A DNA stretch of 64,000 nucleotides from Nipponacmea schrenckii (GCA_030562195.1 JAUJPP010000005.1:42333106-42397105), one strand, 5' to 3'. Numbered from the stretch's first letter, positions 12,801 through 27,800 are shown. Numbers and translations are program-made. Notes: generated by a model from the letters alone, not told the origin.

Positions 12801-15800
12801 TGAAAAAATCAGTGTCTAAAGATCTCTACGTCAAACTTCAGTAAGACACAACTGAAAAAATCAGTTGTCTAAAGATCTCTACGTCAAACTTCAGTAAGAC
12901 ACACTGAAAAAGATCAGTGTCTAAAGATCTCTACGTCAAACTTCAGTAAGACACAACCCGAAAAAATCAGTTGTCTAAAGATCTCTACTTTTAAACTTTA
13001 GGAGACACAGGCTAAAAAAATCAGTTGTCTAAAAATCTCTACGTCAAACTTCAGTAAGACACAACTGAAATAGATCAGTTGTTAAAAATCTCTACATTTC
13101 AAACTTCAGTAGAGACACAGACTGAAATAGATCAGTTGTCTAAAGATCTCAAATAATGAAACACTGAGTAGCAACATGTTTCAGGTTCTGTTTTAATATT
13201 TCTAACTTCAAATCAATAATTATAAGTTTACAAAAAACTGCTAATGTTTTAGGATCTTTGTGATATGAAAGTCAAAATTTTGGTGGAATTGCAAGATTCA
13301 GATGTCTGATTGAAAATTCGAATGGTTTAATGTTTTCACCGATACACATAAAAAGTTACCTCTTTACAAACTCTAACAGAAGGTAAATACCTGTTTTAGA
13401 GGTAGATCTAGTATAACATAGAGACTGTATATCATCTTGTATTCTTTCTTGTAATTCAGGTATCACATTAACCTGAAATAAAGAACGATCCTAGGTAAGA
13501 TTATAGTATTGAATATAAGAAATATTACTGATATTACCTGGATACATCTATAACACAAACAATATCTAAGTTTCTCTCATATAACTCACAATTCCATTTG
13601 GTTGGAGAAGATATGATATGATGAACACTAGAATTCTTTTCATGATACACAATCCTATTACAGAAAACTAGCATTGGAAAGTAGGTTTATTTTACCAAAG
13701 GTTTATTTTACCAAGGTTTATTTTACCAAGGTTTATTTTACCAAAGGTTTATTTTACCAAGGTTTTTAAAATTTTACCAAAGGTTTATTTTACCAAAGGT
13801 TTATTTTACCAAAGGTTTTTTATTTTACCAAGGTTTGTTTTACCAAGGTTTATTTTACCAAAGGTTTATTTTACCAAAGGTTTATTTTACCAAGGTTTAT
13901 TTTACCAAGGTTTATTTTACCAAGGTTTATTTTACCAAGGTTAAATTTACCAAAGGTTTATTTTATCAAGGTTTATTTTATCAAGGTTTATTTTACCAAA
14001 GGTTTATTTTACCAAGGTTTGTTTTACCAAGGTTTATTTTATCAAGGTTTGTCTTACCAAGGTTTATTTTACCAAAGGTTTATTTTACCAAAGGTTTATT
14101 TTACCAATGGTTTATTTTACCAATGGTTTATTTTACCAAAGGTTTGTTTTACCGAGGTTTGTTTTACCGAGGTTTGTTTTACCGAGGTTTGTTTTACCGA
14201 GGTTTGTTTAAACGAGGTTTATTATACCAAGGTTTGTTTTACCAAAGTTTGTTTTACCAAGGTTTGTTTTACCGAGGTTTGTTTGACCAAGGTTTGTTTT
14301 ACCGAGGTTTGTTTGACCAAGGTTTATTTTACCAAGGTTTTTTTTACCAAGGTTTTTTTACCGAGGTTTGTTTTACCAAGGTTTATTTTTACCAAAGTTT
14401 ATTCTTCCAAGGTTTGTTTTACCGAGGTTTATTATACCAAGGTTTGTTTGACCAAGGTTTGTTTTACCGAGGTTTGTTTTACCGAGGTTTTTTTTACTAA
14501 GGTTTGTTTTACCGAGGTTTGTTTTACCGAGGTTTGTTTGACCAAGGTTTGTTTTACCGAGGTTTGTTTTACCAAGGTTTATTTTTACCAAGGTTTATTT
14601 TATTATTTTACCAAGGTTTATTTTACCAAGGTTTATTCTTCCAAGGTTTATTTTACAAAGGTTTAATTTACCAAGGTTCACTTTATCAAGGTTTATTTTA
14701 AAAGGTCTACCAATTTTCAAACCGATGGTTGACTGAGGATTTAGTATACAGAGTCTGTATTGGAAATCTTCGATAGGTAATCAAAATTCCAAAAGCTGTA
14801 AGACTACTTCTTGATGTTGTTTAAGAAAGAGTAACTCACCCGTTGATGTTGTTTAAGAAAGAGTAACTCACCCGTTGATGTTCTTTAAGAAAAAAAAGAA
14901 AAAAAACTCACCCGTTGATGTTGTTTAAGAAAGAGTAACTCACCCGTTGATGTTGTTTAAGAAAGAGTAACTCACCCGTTGATGTTGTTTAAGAAAGAGT
15001 AACTCACCCGTTGATGTTGTTTAAGAAAGAGTAACTCACCCGTTGTTTTGTTAAAGAAAGAGTAACTCACCCGTTGATGTTGTTTAAGAAAGAGTAACTC
15101 ACCCGTTGATGTTGTTTAAGAAAGAGTAACTCACCCGTTGATGTTGTTTAAGAAAGAGTAACTCACCCGTTGATGTTGTTTAAGAAAGAGTAACTCACCC
15201 GTTGATGTTGTTTAAGAAAGAGTTTATCAGCCATGTCGTTACAGGGTTCTGTTGGACTAGAGTTATTTAAACAAAGTAATATAGACCAACCAATACTATC
15301 ATATAGATCTTCAACTTCTCGTAATTTACGATGCTGAGCTGTATTATGTACACCTGAAATATACAAAATAATCTTCTTTTTTTAAAAAAATCAACAAAAA
15401 TTAGAGCTGCATAATGGATCATGTGATAGGCCTAAAGAAAGAAAGATAGAAACAATTATATTTTACAAGGATAACAACTTAGGTTCACAAATCCTCCGTG
15501 ACAGGGATCCTTTCTACCAGCCAAACCTCTTGACATTGATCTTTCCCTTGATTATCCGTACCCATTTACAGTTGGGTGGACTGGAATTATGAGTGAAGAT
15601 GACTTAAAAAAGCAGGATTTATTAGAAACTGTTATACATGTTCACATCTCAGAGACAACCTGGCTCCAGAAAATTCTATTTTCTTTCCAATTCTGACCCT
15701 AATGTCTAAATATACTGATTTCAGCATCACAAACTTCCTTCCTAATTATTTAAAGATAATTGTGGACTATTATTCCGATGGAATCTAAGTTTGGAACTGA

Positions 15801-18800
15801 CTGTACAGAGTTGAAATTTAAAATAGAAGCTGGAAGACAAGAAACAAGCTTCCTCTCTAATTAGGCCTACAATAGTATATTGATTAATTGAAACCAATCT
15901 ATTTGTACAGTACATCTGAGTACAGTTCCATTTTCTCTGCTTCTATGAATTGATTTAGACTTGCACAATAAGTGATGAACATAGATATACCACAGCATCA
16001 CTTGTAAAAACAGCATCACTTGTAAAACACAGCATCACTTGTAAAATACAGCATCACTTGTAAAATACAGCATCACTTGTACAATACAGCATCACTTGTA
16101 AAACACAGCATCACTTGTAAAATACAGCATCACTTGTAAAATACAGCATCACTTGTAAAACACAGCATCACTTGTAAAACACAGCATCACTTGTACAATA
16201 CAGCATCACTTGTAAAACACAGCATCACTTGTAAAACACAGCATCACTTGTAAAATACAGCATCACTTGTAAAATACAGCATCACTTGTAAAACACAGCA
16301 TCACTTGTAAAATACAGCATCACTTGTAAAACACAGCATCACTTGTAAAATACAGCATCACTTGTAAAATACAGCATCACTTGTAAAACACAGCATCACT
16401 TGTAAAATACAGCATCACTTGTAAAACACAGCATCACTTGTAAAATACAGCATCACTTGTACAATACAGCATCACTTGTAAAACACAGCATCACTTGTAA
16501 ATACAGCATCACTTGTAAAATACAGCATCACTTGTACAATACAGCATCACTTGTAAAATACAGCATCACTTGTACAATACAGCATCACTTGTAAAATACA
16601 GCATCACTTGTAAAATACAGCATCACTTGTAAAACACAGCATCACTTGTAAAACAACGGCAAGTAACTCACAACACAAAAAACACATTGTCACTGGTTAA
16701 AATGATCTACAGATTTTCAAATTGTGATGATTAGTGATCAATGTTAAGTCCTCAAATCTAAACAGCAATTAGAAATACAGTTTCTGGGTTGAACAACTTG
16801 AATTTGGATTCTGAATTAAGATTGCAGTAATTTCTTCTCCTAAAAGAAATACTACGTCTTAAGATGACCAAACAATTTACATTTAAAACTACTAGTAATT
16901 GTTCAAAAAGCTAGAAATTTCAAATCTTGTTTCCTACAGTCTCATTAACCAAACTTTCATTCCATTTTTATAGCTTTTATTTTAACTGGAGCCACTTCGG
17001 TAGGGATTAACGATTCCACTATTGAAAACTCATCAGATTGACCTTTTGACCTAACCTGCTTTAACCAATCAACTTTACTCTTTTAACAATGTTAGTATTT
17101 TACGCCAACAAAAAGTGTGTTTTCAGTACCAACAAAAAAACAGAAGGAAAGTTTGGTGTAATTTTAATAAGACTGGGTTCTTACCATCTAAAACGTGGAA
17201 TTTGACGTCAACTCCATATTTATTAAAAACCGACTGTATCAATGGAATTTGATGTTTAACAGCCGACAGCGAGCCTTCTGCTAGTAAAATATACGGCTGT
17301 TCAAAATCTGGTAATAATTTCTCCTCTGTCTGTAAATATATAGAAATTCATATGGTCATTTACATTGTTGAATAATATTCACAAAATCAAACAGGTAATG
17401 ATTGACATAAAATGGAGTTTTACACCCTAAATTTTAAAATCTTCCTGGGCTAGTGAAATGAAAGAGAAGTAAGGAAACCAACTAGTTTGTGTTTCTATTA
17501 GCAAGTATAGGAGGACCACACTACATAATATATTTAAAATAATTTGATATACAAATATTCTAACAAATGTTCAAAAGGCTATTAAAAAAAATGGAATCCA
17601 TCCAACAACATACATTTAAAATTATCATGTTCAAATTTTCAAAAGAAATTAATATATTTGAAATAATAATTTGATTGAGACCCCCTAGAGTCACTAGTGT
17701 AATTATCAAAGAAGAGTAACTAGAAATAAAATATTTAATTAGTCATTAATAACATTAAATATAGGAAATATCTCATAAATTCTCTCAACATCGTAACAAA
17801 TTTGAAAAAAAACTTTCGAAGTTGAAAACAAGATATTAATTCTTTTTGATCATTGAAAAATATGAAATATTTCCAAACAAATATTATAATTAAAGACAAA
17901 CTAATGAATCGGTGCTCCTGATATTTATCATTATAAGTGGGTTCTTGACTCGGTTCACCATACCCCCAAGCATCCGAGTCTTTGCTTCCTATTTTACGAT
18001 CCTCGATCATTTTGCATAACCCCTTCTCCCAGTAAACCCTTACTATTTCATGTTTTTTCTCAAGTTTTTCTTGCAATCTACTATATGTTAACAAATATGA
18101 CCTGATTGAACAAAACAATGTTTTTGCAAAATAAGCTTGAAAACTTTTTTCTCCTGACTCGGCTACGAAAGATAGGACAATGTGCAATGAGGGGCTTAAT
18201 TGCAATAGGGGCTTATCTCTTTTAATAAAACTTTCTATGATACTGGTAAGAATACTAAGTTGGTTGGTAGATAACAAGTTAACGTTCGCAAACTAGGTAG
18301 TTGTTGGTATTCGTAGTAGTTGGTAGTTGGATTGGTTCAAATTGTATGATTCTGTGATGTTGGTTTGGTAGTTAATAGAAAGAATACTACACAGGGCCTA
18401 GACAATATAACTAGGTGATAGAATAACTCATTTCATATTAGACTGGTCTTGAATTGACAGGAAATAAAGTTTATATAAACAAAGTTTTTAATTGGATAAA
18501 CCCTCTGAGACCTTGACCACATGGCTTGATTGACAGGTTGTCCTCAGATGACCAGCCAGTGGACAATAGAATGAAATAATGTTATTAGTGCTCTATTGAC
18601 CACCCATCTGACCAGTGTAATGGTTTAAACTTTGACCTCTTGCCTCGTTACATGGAGTCTATTTATCTTGATAATAAGTATTATTGATAATGGTGCTAAT
18701 TTACACCATGTACAACCAAAGCAATACACCATTTAAGGATTCATACCAGCAATTTATTACATACATGTGTAATCCTACTATACCGATACAAGGGAAATCG

Positions 18801-21800
18801 GGCCCATGTAATAATTGAATCCATATTACACATATGTCGAATACGGTCGGGGCTTGGCGTAGTGATACCACTCCTACGCACACTCTTGGTATCACTACGC
18901 CAAGCCCCTCATGCAATATTGAAAACCTATACACACTTAAGTGCAGTTCTACCATTATATTCTATGCTAAGAATTGCACTTTTATAAATCCTCTTTCTCC
19001 CTCCCTTTTGTGATTTTCAATTCATAATAATATTTCATTCAATCATGATTAGGACAAAATAATATTTTTAAATATTCTGTAATTTGACACATATTGCCAC
19101 TTTATATAGCAAACAGATTAACGATTGACCTTTCCTAAAACTGACCTTTGATTAGTAATATACAGATGGTAATACCCTATAATGACTGGACATTACACAT
19201 TAAACTTGTTATAAATAGGTCAATTATAGCCCTTCTCTTATTACATTTAATACCATCATTTCATTGATATCACTTTCATTTCATATTACAACATTGTTGA
19301 TACTGTGATATCACTTTATCAAAGGGATGTAGTCATTTAGATACGAACTTCACCAGCTAATAATTTCAGCTATCTGTATAGTCATCTAAGTATTAACTTT
19401 CCATCTGATAAAGCTCAATTTCAGCTATCTGTATGAACTCAATTTCAGCTATCTGTATAGTCATCTACATATTAACTTTACCAGCTGATAGAGCTCAATT
19501 TCAGCTATCTGTATAGTCATCTAAATATTAACTTTCATCTGTAAGTCAATTTGCTATTGTAGAACTCAATTTCAGCTATCTGTATAGTCATCTACATATT
19601 AACTTTACCAGCTGATAGAGCTCAATTTCAGCTATCTGTATAGTTATCTAAATATTAACTTTACAGCTGATAGAGCTCAATTTCAGCTATCTGTATAGTC
19701 ATCTAAATATTAACTTTTCCATCTGATAGAGCTCAATTTCAGCTATCTGTATGAACTCAATTTCAGCTATCTGTATAGTCATCTACATATTAACTTTACC
19801 AGCTGATAGAGCTCAATTTCAGCTATCTGTATAGTTATCTAAATATTTACTTTACCAGCTGATAGAGCTCAATTTCAGCTATCTGTATAGTTATCTAATA
19901 TTAACTTTACCAGCTGATAGAGCTCAATTTCAGCTATCTGTATAGTTATCTAAATATTACTTTACTAGCTGATAGAGCTCAATTTCAGCTATCGGTATAG
20001 TCATCTACATATTAACTTTACCAGCTGATAGACCTCAATTTCAGCTATCTGTATAGTTATCTAAATATTTACTTACCAGCTGATAGACCAATTTCAGCTA
20101 TCTGTATTTACTTTACCAGCTGATAGAGCTCAATTTCAGCTATCTGTATAGTCATCTTAATATTTACTTTACAGCTGATAGAGCTCAATTTCAGCTATCT
20201 GTATAGTAATCTAAATATTTACTTTACCAGCTGATAGAGCTCAATTTCAGCTATCTGTATAGTCATCTAAATATTTACTTTAGCTGATAGAGCTCAATTT
20301 CAGCTATCGGTATAGTCTTCTACATATTTACTTTACCAGCTGATAGAGCTCAATTTCAGCTATCTGTATAGTCATCTAAATGTTAACTTTACCAGCTGAT
20401 AGAGCTCAGTTTCAGCTATCTGTATAGTTATCTATATATTAAATTTACCAGCTAATAGAGCTCAATTTCAGCTATATGATTTTACCAGTTGATGGATACT
20501 AGTTCACAATGATTTAGCTAGTTGTGATTTGAATTTCTAGAAGTGATAATGCATGCAATATGTATAGAATATCATTTACATTTGTTCCATTTGAACCAGC
20601 AAGAACTTCTATTGCCGACCGAGTGAAAAGCTCCTTTCTGGAATTTCCACTGTATTTGAAAAGCTGGGTTTAAAGCCAGCTTTTATTTGACCTATGATAA
20701 ATTGCTGAACGAGAAAAGTGAGGTTTTCAGTTCCCATACTGTAACTGTTCAGCAATTTAACTAGTGGAAACACATAAAAGCTAGCTTAACCCTTTGAACC
20801 CTGAGAGTAATTAAGATACCCGTCATATACCCTGAGCTCCAAGCAATATTTCTTAATTTGTATGACGTTAACGTTGTATGACGTCACTTGACAACAGCTG
20901 GTTTACCGGCTTATAGGGTATATATCATATAAGGATGAGCTAGTATACCGGCTTCTAGGGTTGAAAGGCTTAAAGCCGGCTTTTTGTCCCAATTCGAATT
21001 ATAATACTGAAATATGTCTGTTTTCTAGAGGTGATAAGGCACACATCTTGTAGAGAATAACATCTGTGGATGTTTGTACCAGTAGATTCAGCTAGTTTGT
21101 ATATTGTACAGTGGTTGAATATTATCAGTTTAACATTTGTCTACCCCAAGGGTTAAATAAACATCAGGGTAATGTCAAGAAATAACGTATTTCTATTGAA
21201 ATATCAAAAAGATAAATAGGATAGTTGTTACCTCAGAGGTAAAACATAAATAGTAAAAAATTTGTGAAAAGAATTTATTTTGAAAACTTAAATTACCCAG
21301 CTGGTTTTAAGCTATTGTTTTAGAATTTTGAAATCGTTCAAAACCAACCCACCCATTCCAAATTTCAACTGAGATTCATTCACTGTGTTTTAAATTAACT
21401 TTTAATAAAATCTTTAAAAATGACAATCTGTGACTTGACTTTTGACCAAGGACCAGCTGATAAAAAGGGGCCTCCTCAGTCACCAAAGGTTCAGAGAGTT
21501 AGCCCAGTGGTTGGTTGGTAGTTGACAAGTTAATGTTCGCTATTAGCAAATGGTGATATTTCAAACTAGATAGTTGTTGGTAGTTGGATTGGTTCAAGTT
21601 GCAAGATTCTTTGCTGTTAGCCCAGTGTTGGCTTTCACTCTATTATAGCTAGTCTTAATACCAGGCCAGAGTTACATATATCTGACTAAGTAAAAAGATA
21701 CATTAAGCTTCCTGCTGATAAAATATGTAATCCGATTCAATCAAATATCATCTTGTTTTATATTCTTTGTTAGGTTATCCAACTATTTGTAAAATAAATG

Positions 21801-24800
21801 TCAGCCATTGTTATAATATCTCCAGGGGGTCCAGTATATTATAACATCTGTTATTTCAGAATTCAATTTTCACTTAAAAAATTTTTTCCATATAGTGGGA
21901 TTTATTAACACTATAAGAAAACTGTAACAATAAAATGCAGAAATGAAGTTATTGTTTAATATTTATTTCTGCAGGGGACTTCACTTGCTAGTTATGATCT
22001 ACGATCTACTGGAATAGTTGAGCCTGTAACGTCATGACAATCACGTCTACCGCATTGCGCATGCTCCTGTGAGGTGACACTTGCTTTCCACCTCACTTCA
22101 ACTCTAGTCACCGGCTTGGCAGGTCATCTCTACTAACCATCTGTATATACTATGTATGTCTAATAAACCAACTGTAATGAATACGTCTATACGTCAATAC
22201 GTCTAAGTTTACCGGGTAATTGCACATTTTTCTTCAAGAAGAATATCATCCTCGGTACCAGTACCATAATTTAATAGCATGATACATGATTTATAAATAA
22301 CACTCAATAATACCATTACGAGAGATTAGAAGCAATAAAAACGGGATTAAAATGGATTTTATTATAAAAATAAATAGTAGAAACGTAAGTTGCAGTGGAA
22401 CATTGTTTATTATAAAAAAAAATCTATGAATGGTGACTTACGTATTGACAACTATTTCCCGATATTGGTGTCTATGAAATGCCAACTTTAAGTCGTGTTT
22501 TTTGCCACGAAAAGGGGTGCGCACTATACATGGGTAAATTAATTTTCCCCAATTTCGCATGGCAAGGAAGGGGTGCGCATTATACATGCCTGCGCACTAT
22601 ATTCGGAATTATACGGTACTCTACAGTAGTCCTTAATGCCTCAGTAGATATCTTAGCAGAGCCTGAAACTCAACCAATCAAATGCAGTGGTCAATTAATT
22701 ATCTCCTTGCTAAATGTGCAATTCTTCAAAGATATTCATTGCTAACACAGCCTTCTTTATCAAAGTTTATCAATGTAGGTGTTGAACAGGTGGAACACTA
22801 TTAACTCAATTCACACTTTCACCTGTCATAAAATTTCTTAAATTGATATTCATTATTTTATTTTTATTAACTTGTCATTAACAAGTCTGCCTGGGTTTAT
22901 CCTTGAATCATTCTAGAATAAAGGATGTGCTTTACTTCAGCAGCACTGTACCAAGGTAGCTTTGTAAAACTGGTACATTATTTTGGAGTGTGTTTTATTG
23001 TGACATGAGTATGATAATTATGATACAAACTGTACTGACATCCCTCACTGACATTGTTTTTACACATGTCATTTATATACAGTATACTAGAATAGTGTTG
23101 AATATTACTATTGTTTATACACATGTTGTTACTATTCTCTAACCCACCCCACCCAAACACCGAAATAAAATACTAACATATAGTGAACCTTCATCCTACA
23201 CACTGGTATATAGGATACTCTTTGTTCTATTCTGGACTCTACCCCACCCAACCACCAGAATATAAATACAGAGTACTAAGTACATTCAGCCCAGTACAGG
23301 TTAAAGTGGTTGAAAATGTAACTATTTATTTCTCAACAAAGGTACTGGCACTGCTTTAAAATGATGCTTCAGGACAGCAGTATTAGCATTCTCTCTTTGC
23401 GATTTCCATCTGTCGAATGATCTTCAACGTGCACAATCTGTAAGGGGCCTTGGTTTATCTTCCCATCCCATCCAAAGGACTAGATGCTGTTATCATTCCA
23501 ACTCCTCAAGGCCAGCATCACCGACAGTGGGATATAGGATTGAAATAAATGCAGAGTAGAAAAGCTGATTGATAAACACAACTGAGTGTTCAATTCCCAA
23601 ACAAATCATGCTCAAATCAGCTGCATATGCTGAATTTTACTCCACCAGAAATCAGACCAGGGACAGTCTCATGCAGTAGTGGAAAAATTTCCCTTTTTTT
23701 AACAATGAATGCCATTTTTCGTTAAAACAAGCACAAAATTGGAGCAAAAAAGAAGGATGGAAATCTCCATTTTGTTTCAGAGTCTTTACAATCTGACAAC
23801 TCAAAAGTCACATGTTCACAATAAACTACAATAACATTGTTTTAATCACCGTGGTTACTGGATACCAAGATGGCTGGCCTCTGACCTGGTGTAAAAATAA
23901 ACAATTTTAACAGCAGAATAATTGGAACAAAATGGTGGCAATAAACTTACATTAAATATTTAGTCTCAAGGGTCACAAGGTTCAAAAAAAAAAAAAACTG
24001 GTAGAAAACACAACAGATGTTTTTGACCTTGCTGATATAAAAAACAAATTCTGGTGTGGAATTGCATAAGAATATAATTGAAACTATTTCAGTTGACTTG
24101 ATGGAATATATTGTATACTACTATACTAATATCATCCAACACAACTTCTTTGGCTGGAAGGAACAGAGACATATTAACATTGGTTTTCAATCTGACAGAG
24201 TTCACAATTCCTGGAGATGAGAATAGCTAACTGACAACATTAACCATCTTGAGAGACTTTCAGAAATCTATTGTAAACTGCTCAACTTTGAGAATTATGA
24301 TGTATATTGATATGATTCAGGTTAACCAGTGAATCTCAGATGACCTTCTGAAACACTAAGACTAGGCTATCTGATTTATGATACAGTAGATGTATGAAAA
24401 CAATGTTTATTGGCATCCAGTGTGAAACCAAACGAGTCTACTAATTGTAATGGTTAAATGGCACCATAATATAAACCATCTAGAGGTACTCCATGTAATT
24501 TCCTGAAAATGATATAAACTAAGCTCTCTAATTCATGGAAGAGATCAACAACTGGGTAGCAGATCTGTGTCTAGACCATTGTCCAGCATTGATGATTGCG
24601 ATGGTTTAATGGCACCAAATTGTAAACCTTTCTAGTCTTGAATAATCTGAACTATTCATTTGATGGCAAAATAATTGAAGGGATCTGAGAGAGGGTCTTA
24701 AACTATAATTCCCCTGGGGAAACAGATCTCTGCTAAGCGACCGGCCTGAATTCTGGTGGGTTGCGGATTACAAAAATGAAATGAATAGAGTCTTACGTCC

Positions 24801-27800
24801 TACTCTTATGCCTAGTGGCACCACATTGTAAACAAATTAGACTAGTAAGTTAAAACATTGTTTAAAAAATGACCATTTGGAGAAAAAAATTAATCAATAG
24901 CCCTGCTAGTATCCCTTCACAACTTCATAAGATTTGAAGGGATTATATAAACTGATATCAGATCTCCAAGATCACTAGATTACAGTCAAATTAGGCAGAA
25001 GATTATAAACCATATTTGACAGACCTCTGTTTAGGTGGAGAAATCAGGGTTCCTGGAGTTGTTGATAATTATCTGGCACTAATCTTTAATTTAACTAGTT
25101 ATAACAGCAAGCTGGCACCAAGATATTAATATCACAGAGAGACAAAAAGACAAGATTCAGCAATGTCCTGCTGATTTCAGACCATCACTGGCATCTAATT
25201 TCAAACACAACATTTAACTAAGCCAATTGAAGTCCAGATGTAAAGATAAAAAAGGTGTTTAAGTTTGACGAAGCTTATTCAAAAATACTCGACCAAATTG
25301 ATGCTTTGTGACCAAATTTATATCTTAACATAGGCAATATTCAATAAGCTAGGTTTTATAGAACATGTGTTTAGAGCACTGGTTCCTTACATTTTCTTGG
25401 TTACATCGAGCAAATTATAGTGACTGTGGGTTCCGATCCCGTTCAGTGTTTGAAAGTCTGATGATCTTGAATAAATCATCTTCCTTGATAATTCTAGTCC
25501 ATCCAGCTGTAATTGGGTACGGATAATCTGGGAAAGATCAATGCCAAGAGGTTTGGCCAAGACCAGCTGGTAGAAAGGATCCTTAACGCTGAACCTAATT
25601 TGTTATCCTTGTAAAATATAATTCTTTCTTCCATTTTAAGTACCTTCTCAGTACCTAACCTGACCAAAATATATGTCTTATACTAAGGATTCAACTGTGA
25701 TTTGATCAAAATATCTCTAGTCTTTCATTTCTAAGTGCTTTATAATAATATAGACCTCTATACAGCTAAAACAAGTCACATTACTCTAGGAATACAAACA
25801 CAGAATGAGATATGCCATATCATGAGTCTTGGTATTCAAGAATACAGATTTGAATCTCAATGACAACTTGAAACATTTCCTCAACTATTACCTAATGTAG
25901 ACCTATTTCATGATAGACTATAGAGCAGGTTATATTGACATGAGATTGTTATATGATCCTTGAGATTGAAACACTGATTTGAGTCTTAATGATAATTTGA
26001 AATTTTTCATCACCTATTACAATTCAAGATACCACATATTGGGCTTTTAGACAGTTAATAGAGCTCATATTAGTCTTGGATGCTAATAAATATGTTTCAG
26101 TTAGAGTAAGAATTTGAAACCTTTCATCACCTATGGTCTAAGAGACCTAGCCTGTGTGGTCTGGTGAACTATTGTAATAATATCAGTAATTAGTCCAGGT
26201 ATTGCCCTGTGTATAAAAGAATATTATAGTATATTATTATTATGAATTCAGTGATATCTGATATTATATCATCTTGCATCTTACACTGATCTAACTAATC
26301 TACTGTAATCTAATACCTTTTATCATTCCTATCTTAATAAGTTTTCTCAACTAGGATCTTGTTCTTCAAAACATTGTGTGTTAAAGGAATACTATGTCTT
26401 AGAATGAAAATGAAATATAAAAATCTAACCTTGGCTAATAAGAGTATATATTCATCAGTAGATAAACCTGCTACCATAAATAACATAACAGAATCCTTAT
26501 ATAATCTGATAAATTCAAAGAAATTTGTAATTATCCATAAAAATGCAACTGATTAAGGAAAAACATTTATTAAATTGATTAAGAGTTTTTCAAAAATGAC
26601 CTAGTTTGTGAGTTTTCCAAATTTTACAGGGATTCTGTTACTTTATGACACCAGGTAAGTTCACTGATGAATATATACACATATTGACCATTCTTGAGAA
26701 CTTAAATTCTATGTTCATTCTAAGATACAGTATCACTTTAATAACAATTGTGAATATAATACTTGTTAAACTGATCCTAAGATGTTACTTGAAACAAGAC
26801 CTGAGGGAGGTTGAGAGGCTTTTTATTATGCTACAATGATTATTTCTTCAGTCCTAAGAATTTAATTTGTTTCCAACTTGTGTCTTGTTCTTCAAATATC
26901 TTTTGATAATAATTTGTCCTACATGTGAAATAGAGAAATACCATACTAAAATAGTTGGTCACCAGATGTTTTTAATGAAATGGCTCCCAGAGATGTTGTG
27001 TGTCTTTTAATTTTATATGCTCAGAGTCTTACATTCTCTAGCAAATTGTCTCTCTAGCAAATTGTCTCTCACGTGAATTGTCTCTCTAGCAAATTGTCTC
27101 ACTAGTGCATTATCTCGCTAGCGCATTGTCTCTCACGTGAATTGTCTCTCTAGCAAATTGTCTCCTAGTGAATTGTCTCGCTAGCGAATTGTCTCGCTAG
27201 CCAATTTGAGTCTCTGCAAGTTAGAACATTGTCTCCTAGCCAATGGTCTCGCTAGCCAATTGTCTCGCTAGCCAATTGTCTCTCTAGCCAATTGTCTCTC
27301 TAGCCAATTGTCTCTCTAGCGAATATTGTCTCTCTAGCAAATTGTTTCTCTATCGAATTGTTTCTCTAGCGAATTGTCTCTCTAGCAAATTGTCTCTAGC
27401 GAATTTTCTTTCTAGCGAATTGTCTCTTTAGCGAATTGTAGCAAATAGTCTCTCTAGCAAAATGTCTCTCTAGGCAATTGTCTCGCTAGAATTGTCTCTA
27501 GTGAATTGTCTCGCTAAAGAATTGTCTCTCTAGCTAATTGTCTCTCTAGCGAATTGCCTCTCTAGTGAATTGTAGCAATAGTCTCTTTAGTAGTGAATTG
27601 TCTCTCTAGCGAATTGTCTCTCTAGCGAATTGCCTCTCAGCGAATTGCCTCTTTAGTGAATTGTAGCGAATAGTCTCTCAGGTGAATTGTCTCTCTAGCA
27701 AAATGTCTCTGCTAGGAATTGTCTCTCTGAATTTTGCTGAATTGTCTCTCTAGCAATTTCCTCTCTAGCGAATTGTCTCTCTAGCGAATTGTCTCTAGTG

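Noticed and set aside
13835..14666. Repeat-protein ORFs (GLFYQ, KVYFT) above 200 codons
   Set aside because: Product of a 15-bp unit without stops. Open in more than one frame and on both strands, inside an intron.
15985..16655. CRISPR-like regular array
   Set aside because: Repeats are contiguous without unique spacers and the DNA is eukaryotic.
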